A DNA stretch of 12,975 nucleotides from Methanomicrobiales archaeon. Lineage in GTDB: Archaea; Halobacteriota; Methanomicrobia; Methanomicrobiales; Methanospirillaceae. The first letter of the stretch is position 1; each line of letters starts with the position of its first letter. The DNA is taken from positions 1-12,975 of the forward strand of contig JAAZNH010000185.1 in NCBI GenBank assembly GCA_012798365.1, in the 5' to 3' direction. The notes beneath the pieces are model-generated. The model did no database searches. It was not told the origin of the DNA and saw only the letters and a program-made list of their open reading frames with translations. Below are positions 6,110 through 12,200 of the stretch, piece after piece. The position numbers and the translations under genes are program-made.

Positions 6110-6150
6110 CTGTTCATCCCACCCCATTTGTACTACAGGGGTTTTTCCTA

Positions 6151-7095
6151 ATGTTAAGCGTAAACGAACTGGCACTCGAGATTTTTGACAATCTTGCCGA
6201 CCTTGCCGAAGAATTCAACTGCGCGTACCATGAACTTGACAATGGCGCCCGGATTGTTGACTGCGGTGTATCCGTACGTGGCGGATATGCGGCAGGTCGT
6301 GCCTTTACCGAGATCTGCATGGGCGGACTTGGCGAAGTGAATTTCCGCATGGGAGCGATCAAAGACTTCCCGATGCCCTTCATCGATGTCAACACTGACT
6401 TCCCGGCCATCTCCTGCCTTGGAGCACAGAAGGCCGGCTGGACAGTCAAGGTTGGCAACTTCTTTGCCATGGGCAGCGGTCCCGCCCGGGCACTCTCGCT
6501 CAAGCCCAAGCACACGTTCGAAGTCATCGAGTACGAAGACGACTACGATGTTGCAGTCATCTGCCTCGAATCCGACCACCTGCCCAACGCAGAAGTCATG
6601 AACAAGATCGCCGAGGACTGCCACATTGATGTTGCAAATGTCTGTGCAGTTGTTGCCCCGACTTCTTCCATGGTCGGCTCAATCCAGGTTGCCGGCCGCT
6701 GTGTCGAGACTGCAATCTACAAGCTCAACGAACTCGGATTTGATACCAAGAAGGTCATCTCCGCAATGGGAACTGCTCCCATTCCGCCGGTCCGCGGCCC
6801 CAAGCTCGCCATGGGTGTCACCAATGATGCAACCATCTACCACGGCCGCATCAACCTGACCATGAACGCACCCGAGATCAAGGACTACCTTGACAGGATC
6901 CCAAGCAACAAGAGCAAGGGATACGGCAAGCCGTTCAACGACATCTTCAAGGAAGCCGGCTACGACTTCTACAAGATCGACACTTCGCTCTTCTCCCCCG
7001 CAGAAGTCATCATCAATGAAGTATCGAGCGGATCCGTGTACCACGTCGGCGCCGTTAATGCTGATGTCACGCTGAAGTCCTTTGGGCTCCAGTAA
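6151..7095 (+). CDS. mch: Methenyltetrahydromethanopterin cyclohydrolase
   Basis: This 314-residue cytoplasmic enzyme (EC 3.5.4.27) converts 5-formyl-H4MPT to methenyl-H4MPT plus water, the third step of CO2 reduction to methane. The whole length matches the family: an N-terminal VNELALEIFDNL helix, NGARIVDCGVSVRGGYAAGR at 31-50, TEICMGGLGEV at 53-63, a GSGPARAL loop at 108-115, and APIPPVRGP near 209-217. Arg183 and Glu186 in AGRCVETAIY correspond in number and context to residues reported as catalytic in the Archaeoglobus enzyme. The start is the ATG at 6151 because family similarity begins there; the frame stays open back to 6058 through non-conserved sequence containing a hairpin. No other methanogenesis pathway gene is adjacent, which is common for mch. 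Confidence 0.97.
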   Translation: MLSVNELALEIFDNLADLAEEFNCAYHELDNGARIVDCGVSVRGGYAAGRAFTEICMGGLGEVNFRMGAIKDFPMPFIDVNTDFPAISCLGAQKAGWTVKVGNFFAMGSGPARALSLKPKHTFEVIEYEDDYDVAVICLESDHLPNAEVMNKIAEDCHIDVANVCAVVAPTSSMVGSIQVAGRCVETAIYKLNELGFDTKKVISAMGTAPIPPVRGPKLAMGVTNDATIYHGRINLTMNAPEIKDYLDRIPSNKSKGYGKPFNDIFKEAGYDFYKIDTSLFSPAEVIINEVSSGSVYHVGAVNADVTLKSFGLQ

Positions 7096-7104
7096 ATTTT
7101 CACC

Positions 7105-7139
7105 TTTTTTCCTTTCCGGATTAACAGCCGGGTTTTTTT
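7105..7139 (+). terminator. mch terminator region
   Basis: A T6 tract at 7105-7110 is followed by a short CCGG/CCGG hairpin (7116-7119 with 7128-7131) and a T7 tract at 7133-7139. mch converges on the minus-strand gene that ends at 7276, so efficient termination here would protect both. Confidence 0.5.
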
Positions 7140-7257
7140 ACAAACGATCCCTTGTGGAGATTTTGGATATTTTCCCCAGTATCCGTTGTACATTAGTCCG
7201 GGGTGTGACAATCGGAAAACCGTAAGACCCTTTCAGGAAATCCCGTGACGGGAAACG

Positions 7258-7263
7258 AAAAAA
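7258..7263 (-). terminator. Poly-T terminator of the membrane-tethered regulator gene
   Basis: Six consecutive T residues on the minus strand, 13 to 18 bases past the stop codon. A small perfect hairpin (TCCCG, TGA, CGGGA, 7241-7253) lies just beyond. Confidence 0.4.
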
Positions 7264-7275
7264 GGGAATGAACAA

Positions 7276-8235
7276 TCAGCCGTCTTTCTTCACGAGCCGG
7301 ATGAGGTTTTCCCTGCCTTTCCGGACTTTTACTATCATGCCGGCTTTGTGGAGATTGTTAAGCGATGCGCTTACCGTTGACCGGGGAAGCCCGAGGATCT
7401 TTACGATATCGGACTGGTACTGCTCCCCACCCTTATCAGAAAGGAAGCGGAGAATTCGGTCATCAACACTCTTTAGTTCATCCGCAGAAAGGGCGGTAAC
7501 CGGCTCGTCAGGTTCTTCCTGTTCCGGCCCCGCAACGGCAATCCCCACTTTTCTCCGCGACAAGAATACGGCGCCGGCACTGATCAGGACAATGAGGATG
7601 ACGATAATCAGGACCGCCGGAATAACCGGGAGCGCGTTCTTTGCAAGAACAATCCGCGGCTCACCGGGGGCAAACGACCGCTGGCCGTACCAGGTCAGCG
7701 TGTCCCGCTGCTGGTCCGCGGTGGGATCAACACTTATTATTGTGTAACTTTCCGGGTAGCTGATGATGAGTGTACTGTCCTTTGCAAGATACATCCCTCC
7801 GGAAAAAGCATCGCCAATCTCAAGACCCTCGCGGGTCTGTGAAAAATCTTCCCAGGTGAATGTGTAGATAACCACGCCAAATTTTCCGGTAGGTGAGAGC
7901 TGAATAACAGCACTGCCACATACATTACTGACCTGCATGGGACGCGATGCAGCTGCAGAAGCCTGGGCAGCAGACCGCTGCATTAAATCCTGCACCTGCG
8001 GCAGATAGACTGAAGGCAGATCATGCGTGTATGCTTCAAACCCTGCAACATCCGCATCGGATTCAAGAGCCGTACGGTACTCAATCTGCCAGATTGCTGA
8101 ACCATCCTCATGTACGGTAATTGTGTAAGTCGTAGTATACTCCGGTGCCGGAGCTGCAGCTGACACACCGGCAGGTAAAAGCAGGAGCACGAGACCTGCG
8201 ATGGCGTACCAGGTTATTCTGTTTATCGTTTTCAT
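7276..8235 (-). CDS. Membrane-tethered winged-helix transcriptional regulator (COG2512-like)
   Basis: A 319-residue protein with three parts. A signal peptide (about 1-27, ending PAGVSAAA) leads an extracytoplasmic domain of about 175 residues (28-200) rich in beta-prone segments. One membrane helix follows (about 202-226), then RRK as the cytoplasmic anchor, an acidic Pro/Glu linker, and a winged-helix domain (about 256-316). The recognition helix of that domain is probably PRSTVSASLNNLHKAG, with a MarR/IclR-like wing VRKGRENLIRL. This architecture is known in euryarchaea as predicted membrane-associated regulators: an outside domain senses something and DNA is bound from the membrane. A GGTG lies four bases before the ATG. 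The secreted DUF5667 gene is just upstream on the same strand, 89 bases away, with a terminator-like hairpin between. The ligand and target genes are unknown. Confidence 0.8.
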   Translation of the reverse strand: MKTINRITWYAIAGLVLLLLPAGVSAAAPAPEYTTTYTITVHEDGSAIWQIEYRTALESDADVAGFEAYTHDLPSVYLPQVQDLMQRSAAQASAAASRPMQVSNVCGSAVIQLSPTGKFGVVIYTFTWEDFSQTREGLEIGDAFSGGMYLAKDSTLIISYPESYTIISVDPTADQQRDTLTWYGQRSFAPGEPRIVLAKNALPVIPAVLIIVILIVLISAGAVFLSRRKVGIAVAGPEQEEPDEPVTALSADELKSVDDRILRFLSDKGGEQYQSDIVKILGLPRSTVSASLNNLHKAGMIVKVRKGRENLIRLVKKDG

Positions 8236-8273
8236 GGGGCACCGTGGTGTTGAATGATCATCACTCCCGCAAT

Positions 8274-8313
8274 AAAAAAAATTCGCTTTCCGGGTTTGTG
8301 TAACACTCCGGAA
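8274..8313 (-). terminator. Nested hairpin plus T8 between the DUF5667 and regulator genes
   Basis: On the minus strand TTCCGG (8308-8313) pairs with CCGGAA (8288-8293), and inside the loop GTGT and ACAC form a second short dyad (8298-8306). A T8 tract (8274-8281) follows six bases later. This looks like a terminator for the DUF5667 gene. The same T-rich block might serve as promoter DNA for the regulator gene that begins at 8235, and the dyad could also be an operator. Confidence 0.5.
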
Positions 8314-8324
8314 TTTGAGTCATG

Positions 8325-9293
8325 TTATTTCTTCCCGTTGCCGTTTCCTTTGTCACTGTTCCCATTACCCTTTCCGGTATCCGGGCCATTTCCCGGAGTA
8401 TCCTGCCCGGCCGGCCCGGGTTCCTGGACCGGGACGGTCTGCTGCGGAGAAGCTGTTACGGAAGGCCCGGGCAAGCTCTTGCCGTTGTCTTTGTTTTCCT
8501 GCGGGCTGTTTCCATTATTGTCATTATTGGCATTCTGGTTCCCGTTCTCCCTTGCGTTTGTCTGCTGGGGAGCAACGGTCATCGTGTCATGCGGGTTTCC
8601 TTTATCATCATTCCGGGTTTGTTTTGTCTCCATGTTTCCGGAGTCTTTTCCATTCTGCGTCCAGTTCCCGTCAAGCCCCCCGATGCGGTAAGCCCTGATG
8701 ATTGTCTGGTTATTCTTCGCCAGGGTCTTCTCAAACCGGTACTGTGTTTTTTCCTCAAACTTCGCTTCCAGCTGCAGGCTGTTGTTGTACGCCCGGGCAA
8801 GACCGGTGTTGTTGGGATGGGAAAGCATCAGGTCTGAAAGGACCAGCTGGTGTCTTTCATGCATTTCCTGGGCATGGACAAGACCGGTCTGGTTAGCGCC
8901 ATAGTATGCAAGAGTCATCCGGGTCATGTTGACTTTCTGCCAGTACAACTCAAGGGCCTGATCTGCAGAATCTGTCCGGTTCATTTCGAGTTCGCGCCGG
9001 ACTTCTGAGAGCCGGATCCTTGCATGGTTCATCTGTTTTTCAACTTTCTCGCTCTCGTTTGTGGTAAAGGATTCATCGAGATCTTCCCACGCAACCTTCA
9101 GGCCATAAAGCGGGCTGTCTGCGCCGATTGGGCCGTCATAGGGCGGGATATCTTCAGGTTCAACGATAACGGGTGTTCCATCCGGGACCGGAGTTTCTGA
9201 TGGGGTGATACTATCTTCTGCTGCGACTATTCCCGTCATGCAGAGCAGTCCGATCACCATGAGGCCGGTTGCGAGTATTGTTGTGATTTTCAT
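8325..9293 (-). CDS. Secreted DUF5667-domain protein with Asn/Gly/Pro-rich tail
   Basis: A 322-residue exported protein of unknown function. A signal peptide covers about 1-25 (hydrophobic core LATGLMVIGLLCMTG, end VAAE). A Pro-rich spacer leads into a DUF5667-like helical domain starting with IGADSPLYGLKVAWEDLDESF (about 57-77) and rich in charged helices to about 200. The last 110 residues are low-complexity, dominated by Asn, Gly, Gln, Asp and Pro and ending in GNG/KGNG repeats. Several N-glycosylation sequons (NRT, NMT, NQT, NNT, NNS, NWT) fit a surface location. A perfect GGAGGT lies six bases before the ATG at 9293 and abuts a TTG at 9299, so ATG is the start. DUF5667 assignment is from memory of the GADSPLYGLK-type motif. 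There is no membrane anchor at the C-terminus. Confidence 0.75.
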   Translation of the reverse strand: MKITTILATGLMVIGLLCMTGIVAAEDSITPSETPVPDGTPVIVEPEDIPPYDGPIGADSPLYGLKVAWEDLDESFTTNESEKVEKQMNHARIRLSEVRRELEMNRTDSADQALELYWQKVNMTRMTLAYYGANQTGLVHAQEMHERHQLVLSDLMLSHPNNTGLARAYNNSLQLEAKFEEKTQYRFEKTLAKNNQTIIRAYRIGGLDGNWTQNGKDSGNMETKQTRNDDKGNPHDTMTVAPQQTNARENGNQNANNDNNGNSPQENKDNGKSLPGPSVTASPQQTVPVQEPGPAGQDTPGNGPDTGKGNGNSDKGNGNGKK

Positions 9294-9299
9294 ATCCAA

Positions 9300-9305
9300 A
9301 CCTCC
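9300..9305 (-). promoter_or_regulatory. Strong Shine-Dalgarno of the DUF5667 gene
   Basis: GGAGGT on the minus strand, with six bases between it and the ATG at 9291-9293. It leaves no space in front of the TTG codon at 9297-9299, which decides the start in favour of ATG. Just upstream, TGGCA-TGC-TGCCA (9311-9323) can form a small hairpin in the leader, and a TATA-like TTATTTTTT lies at 9347-9355. Confidence 0.65.
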
Positions 9306-9460
9306 GTTTATGGCATGCTGCCACTATGCACATGGTAGGTTTTTTGAAAAAATAAGGGCCGCGAAAATCCCGTTCAATCCCGCGTGTCCATAGCACTCCC
9401 GCTTCCGCTGAGGGTGTTCAGGATTGTTCAGATGGAAAATCCGGGTCTTTTAATGCAATA

Positions 9461-9487
9461 TTTTTTTAGGCCATGCAGCCTTTTTTT
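9461..9487 (+). terminator. T7 - short hairpin - T7 element
   Basis: Seven T residues (9461-9467), then AGGC (9468-9471), a six-base loop and GCCT (9478-9481), which runs into a T7 tract (9481-9487). In the plus direction the hairpin and second T tract resemble an intrinsic terminator. The first tract, with the preceding AATA, could equally be a TATA-like promoter for the structured stretch that follows. Confidence 0.3.
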
Positions 9488-9592
9488 CAAGGCAGCCGGA
9501 GATTATAGATGCATATTTGCATCCCCTTCACGCGGGAAATCGATCGGAAATCAGGGGCTCCCGCATTATTTGATACGGTATTCCCGTATTTT
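9488..9592 (+). ncRNA. Candidate structured small RNA
   Basis: In about 105 bases there are three features. The first is a perfect 6-bp hairpin (9508-9513 with 9518-9523). The second is two stems that interlock or compete: CCCCT 9523-9527 with AGGGG 9553-9557, and GCGGGA 9532-9537 with TCCCGC 9559-9564. The third is a terminator-like hairpin, ATACGG 9573-9578 with CCGTAT 9584-9589, ending in T4. A TATA-like A/T block ends about 20 bases before 9488. The stems also exist on the minus strand, where TTTTTAAAATA (9587-9597) could act as promoter, so the strand is uncertain. No known RNA family is recognised. Confidence 0.25.
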
Positions 9593-9629
9593 AAAAACAG
9601 GTAACCACCAGTCTGTTTTTCCAGAATCT

Positions 9630-9662
9630 CCGGATAATGGAGCCGGATAAATAACCGGGTAA
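9630..9662 (+). repeat. Three CCGGRTAA words at 12-13 bp spacing
   Basis: CCGGATAA at 9630-9637 and 9643-9650 and CCGGGTAA at 9655-9662 form a loose tandem array just beyond the DUF350 gene's terminator. Function is not apparent. Confidence 0.35.
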
Positions 9663-9672
9663 TACGGAATTG

Positions 9673-9680
9673 AAAAAAAA
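9673..9680 (-). terminator. Poly-T terminator of the DUF350 gene
   Basis: Eight T residues on the minus strand, beginning four bases after the stop codon. Confidence 0.55.
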
Positions 9681-9683
9681 GGT

Positions 9684-10184
9684 TCAGAGGAGTGCTGCAG
9701 TGATACCGAGCACACCGGACTGGATAATGACAGCAACAGCGATGATAACGCCGGCCATCTCGAGGGCGACTGCAACGTTGCCCTTCTTGAGCTCCTCGAA
9801 TTCCTCGACGCCCTTGGTGAGCTTGTCAAGAATGTTCAGTGCAAGGTAGATTGCACCGACTGCAAGGGCAATGCCAAGGACCAGCTGGGCAACGGAGAGA
9901 CCAATGGCGATCATTCCGTCAGCGGATAAGATACCCACACTGAGTGCCTTGCTGATACCGGCAGAGAGACCCTTGACGCCAGACTCGACAACGATTGCAA
10001 TCGCAACAAAGACTGCGGCAACGATGATGCCGACCGCTACGTTTCCTTTTGCGAGTTCCTTCTCTTCATCGATATCCTTGGTGATCTTGCCAAGGACGGA
10101 GAATCCAATATACAGTGCCAGGACTGCGAAGATGATCGCAACGACCAGCTGTAAAAGACCTACAAGTGCGTTTTCAAGAAGCAT
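9684..10184 (-). CDS. DUF350-family membrane protein with two tandem repeats
   Basis: A 166-residue hydrophobic protein of unknown function with four membrane helices (roughly 11-32, 48-68, 99-119 and 136-158). It is made of two equal units, residues 11-70 and 99-158, both 60 long and alignable without gaps. I count about 28 identical positions by eye. Each unit has a helix, a charged loop ending in KGNVAV, and a second helix ending in SGV. This two-unit layout is the usual form of DUF350 (UPF0719) inner-membrane proteins. The segment between the units (71-98) is Gly/Ser-rich. A GAGGAT lies four bases before the ATG, and a TTTAAAT promoter element lies about 60 bases upstream. It is separated from the DUF5803-like gene by 210 bases with a T7 tract, so it is probably transcribed alone. 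Confidence 0.82.
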   Translation of the reverse strand: MLLENALVGLLQLVVAIIFAVLALYIGFSVLGKITKDIDEEKELAKGNVAVGIIVAAVFVAIAIVVESGVKGLSAGISKALSVGILSADGMIAIGLSVAQLVLGIALAVGAIYLALNILDKLTKGVEEFEELKKGNVAVALEMAGVIIAVAVIIQSGVLGITAALL

Positions 10185-10234
10185 GGTTATCCTCTTTTCA
10201 GTATGAGTGTAGCATTTTGCCCGTAAAAAACATT

Positions 10235-10257
10235 TCTGCCTGATTTAAATTGGCAGA
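10235..10257 (-). promoter_or_regulatory. TATA element framed by an inverted repeat, DUF350 promoter
   Basis: ATTTAAAT (10243-10250) is a strong, symmetrical archaeal TATA core about 60 bases before the DUF350 start. It sits exactly between perfect 6-bp arms, TCTGCC (10235-10240) and GGCAGA (10252-10257). A dimeric repressor bound to these arms would cover the TATA box, so this is a plausible operator. Confidence 0.5.
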
Positions 10258-10337
10258 TTCTTTTTTGGGGAATAATCGGGGGTTTTCTCACGTAATGAAA
10301 GAAAATTTATTATTTTTCTCTCCAACCGGAGATCCAT
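10245..10337 (-). CDS. Possible small protein of 30 residues with perfect Shine-Dalgarno
   Basis: On the minus strand an ATG at 10335-10337 follows GGTGATC (10344-10350), the full complement of the archaeal 16S rRNA tail, with a six-base spacer. The frame encodes 30 residues beginning MDLRLERKIINFLSLREKTP and ending in NLPI, basic overall, before TAA at 10245-10247. That stop overlaps the TATA element of the DUF350 gene. The T7/TATA-like block at 10383-10389 could promote a very short-leader transcript. Codon use (ATA, AGA, TTA) is unlike the neighbours, and no family is recognised. It may be a real small protein, a leader peptide, or chance. Confidence 0.3.
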   Translation of the reverse strand: MDLRLERKIINFLSLREKTPDYSPKKNLPI

Positions 10338-10382
10338 CCACGCGATCACCAGGTAGTGGGAAGGCACTATCACAGAATGGGT

Positions 10383-10389
10383 AAAAAAA
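10383..10389 (-). terminator. Poly-T terminator of the DUF5803-like gene
   Basis: Seven T residues on the minus strand, six bases past the stop codon. Confidence 0.5.
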
Positions 10390-10394
10390 GGAAC

Positions 10395-11033
10395 TTATTC
10401 CTGCCCTCTCATTGAGAGCACGTACGGGATAATGACCAGCACCACGATAAGGATGGCCATGAACTGCAGGAAAAAGAACAACAAATCTTCCTGGCTCTTT
10501 GAGTAAAACCGCAGGTCAAAGCCAAAGGATTTGGTCCACTGGACGGTTGTTGTGTTGTCCGGATTTTTCGTGACATTTGCCCCGTTGCTGAGGCCGGCCA
10601 GCAGGGGATTTTGCACACTGAAATTCTGCGGGATCCGTACACTGACATTGTAGGGTTTTGTGTACGCAGCCTGGAGGTTATTGTCCTTGAGCGGTGCTAC
10701 GTATGATATCGTGTAATTGCCTTTTGGAAATGAGATTGAGGATGAAGCGCCCCAGGGTCTGCTCCAGTTGAAAGCAGCGGGCATGTCTTCTTTTGTGAGA
10801 TTGACCTCTCCGGCATTCTGGGGAACATCCTCACCCATGAATCCCATGGTGGCAAACGTATACCGTTCGGTGTCATTGATCTGGAGCACTGCACGGTACG
10901 CGGTCCCGTTCTCAAAAATGGTGTAATCTGCTGTTATTGCACCGGCAGGAGCGATGCAGGCAAGCAGGATTACAAGTGCAGTGCAGAGAGCAGCGACGGC
11001 AGGTTTGCGTCGATCTCGGTCGGGGGTTCGCAT
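10395..11033 (-). CDS. Exported membrane-anchored protein, DUF5803-like
   Basis: A 212-residue protein of unknown function. A basic N-terminus (RDRRK) leads a signal segment (about 12-31, ending APAGA). An extracytoplasmic beta-rich domain follows with several N-glycosylation sequons (NGT, NDT, NLT, NWS, NYT, NVS, NFS, NVT, NTT). A C-terminal membrane helix spans about 184-206, with a short tail SMRGQE. A LLAC sequence at 23-26 resembles a lipobox, but cleavage at the Ala-rich end is equally plausible. The DUF5803 assignment is from memory and moderate. The start lies 64 bases inside the threonine synthase gene, in another frame. A perfect GGTGATC (11039-11045) five bases upstream makes it convincing. 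The two genes must share a transcript, although their functions show no obvious link. Confidence 0.7.
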   Translation of the reverse strand: MRTPDRDRRKPAVAALCTALVILLACIAPAGAITADYTIFENGTAYRAVLQINDTERYTFATMGFMGEDVPQNAGEVNLTKEDMPAAFNWSRPWGASSSISFPKGNYTISYVAPLKDNNLQAAYTKPYNVSVRIPQNFSVQNPLLAGLSNGANVTKNPDNTTTVQWTKSFGFDLRFYSKSQEDLLFFFLQFMAILIVVLVIIPYVLSMRGQE

Positions 11034-12175
11034 TGTTTGATCACCGTGTCAGGGTCCTTGAGGAGATGGCCGGTCACAACGCAGACAATCTTTTCATCCT
11101 TGTCGATAACTCCCATCTCGGCCAGTTTCCTTATGCCGGCAACCGAAGCAGCGGATGCTGGCTCAACGCCGATACCTTCCTTTCGTGCAAGATCGCGCTG
11201 CATGCGGAGGATCTCATCGTCGGTCACCGTCTCGGCAAGACCGCCGGTTGTCCGGATAGCCTTCAGGGCTTTTTCCGCATTGACGGGCGCCCCGATCCGG
11301 ATTGCGGTTGCAATGGTCTCGGGGTTCTGGTCAGGAATTACTTCAGGCAGGTTTCCCCGGATCGCTTTTACCACCGGGCTCGATCCTGCAGCCTGGATAC
11401 CGGTCATCATCGGGAGCCTGTCGACAAAACCGAGTTCCTGGAGTTCCAAAAAGCCCTTGTGGACTGCTGATATGTTACCTGCATTTCCCACCGGCAGGAC
11501 GAACCGGTCAGGGACTTCCCCGAGCTGGTCAAAAGCCTCAAACCCGATGGTTTTCTGTCCTTCGAGCCGGTACGGGTTGATGGAGTTGAGGAGGTAGAGG
11601 CCGTGGGAGAGGCAGAGTTCGTGGACCATCTCGAGGGCACGGTCAAAGTTGCCCCGGATGGAGATGACTTTTGCCCCGTGCATGAGGGCCTGTGCAACTT
11701 TTCCCACGGCAACTTTCCCTGCCGGCAACAGGACGACCGAAGGGATACCGGCTTTTGCTGCATAAACGGCAAGGCTTGCGGATGTATTGCCGGTGCTTGC
11801 GCAGGCAACGCTCTTTTTCCTGAGCTGGATTGCCATCGAAACGCCAACAGTCATGCCCCGGTCCTTGAATGACCCGGACGGGTTCATACCCTCGTGCTTG
11901 GCATAGAGGTGCGGAAGTCCCATCTCTTTTCCAAGGCGTTCGAGGTGATAGAGCGGCGTTCCGCCTTCCTTGAGGGTGACCGGCGGGATGGTGACCGGCA
12001 GCAGTTCCTTGTACCGCCAGACCCCGATCGGGCGACTGTTCCAGGTTTCCCGCCGGACCTTGATGGTATCAAGCGGGTATTTGACCGCAAGCAGGTGACC
12101 GCATTTCGTGCAGTTGTAAATGATCTCGTCAGCGGGGTAGGTGGCTCCACAGTTGACGCATGCGAGATGGTACAT
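10970..12175 (-). CDS. thrC: Threonine synthase
   Basis: This 401-residue PLP enzyme (EC 4.2.3.1) converts O-phosphohomoserine to threonine and phosphate, the last step of threonine synthesis. The N-terminus carries a small zinc-ribbon-like motif (Cys6, Cys9, Cys22, Cys25) typical of the archaeal class. The PLP lysine is Lys104 in NPSGSFKDRGM. Next come ASTGNTSAS (126-134) and the phosphate-binding loop PVGNAGN (228-234), and the C-terminal VVTGHLLKDP (366-375) is conserved. Length is normal. The start ATG has no clear Shine-Dalgarno sequence; a TATA-like TATTAT at 12201-12206 lies about 28 bases upstream, so the transcript may be leaderless. The last 21 codons overlap the start of the next gene. 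The homoserine kinase that would supply its substrate is not evident nearby unless the ApgM-like protein serves. Confidence 0.95.
   Translation of the reverse strand: MYHLACVNCGATYPADEIIYNCTKCGHLLAVKYPLDTIKVRRETWNSRPIGVWRYKELLPVTIPPVTLKEGGTPLYHLERLGKEMGLPHLYAKHEGMNPSGSFKDRGMTVGVSMAIQLRKKSVACASTGNTSASLAVYAAKAGIPSVVLLPAGKVAVGKVAQALMHGAKVISIRGNFDRALEMVHELCLSHGLYLLNSINPYRLEGQKTIGFEAFDQLGEVPDRFVLPVGNAGNISAVHKGFLELQELGFVDRLPMMTGIQAAGSSPVVKAIRGNLPEVIPDQNPETIATAIRIGAPVNAEKALKAIRTTGGLAETVTDDEILRMQRDLARKEGIGVEPASAASVAGIRKLAEMGVIDKDEKIVCVVTGHLLKDPDTVIKQCEPPTEIDANLPSLLSALHL
11039..11045 (-). promoter_or_regulatory. Perfect Shine-Dalgarno of the DUF5803-like gene, inside thrC
   Basis: GGTGATC on the minus strand is fully complementary to the archaeal 16S rRNA 3' end and lies five bases before the ATG at 11031-11033. 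The same bases encode Val-Ile near residue 378 of threonine synthase. Confidence 0.75.
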
Positions 12176-12200
12176 GGCGTACTATTGTTCGTGCATGAAG

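Larger units (their letters stand above)
9294..9683. other. 390-bp gene-free region with several dyads
   Basis: No credible protein gene was found on either strand. The right-hand end after the DUF350 stop has a T8 tract on the minus strand (9673-9680). The left end holds the DUF5667 leader and promoter. Between them lie a short hairpin flanked by T tracts (9461-9487), a perfect hairpin GATGCA-TATT-TGCATC (9508-9523), two interlocking stems (9523-9564), a hairpin ATACGG/CCGTAT followed by T4 (9573-9592), and three CCGGRTAA words (9630, 9643 and 9655). Confidence 0.6.

Noticed and set aside
6058..6150. N-terminal extension of mch
   Set aside because: The frame is open, but the sequence is not conserved in the enzyme family and contains the hairpin and TATA-like element; normal length is reached from 6151.
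7241..7253. TCCCG-TGA-CGGGA hairpin as a terminator or attachment site
   Set aside because: The 5-bp stem is common by chance and lies beyond the T tract on the minus strand; nothing suggests integration.
8254..8837. Plus-strand frames opposite the DUF5667 gene
   Set aside because: They arise from the repetitive Asn/Gly/Pro codons of the real gene read backwards and have no ribosome site or motif.
9384..9650. 88-codon plus-strand frame in the gene-free region
   Set aside because: No Shine-Dalgarno sequence, no recognisable motif, and it runs through poly-T tracts and dyads.
10295..10384. 29-codon plus-strand frame opposite the small minus-strand ORF
   Set aside because: No ribosome binding sequence and no promoter-like element at a sensible distance, in contrast with the opposite strand.
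10937..11470. 177-codon and similar plus-strand frames opposite thrC
   Set aside because: Shadows of threonine synthase, whose motifs are unambiguous on the minus strand.
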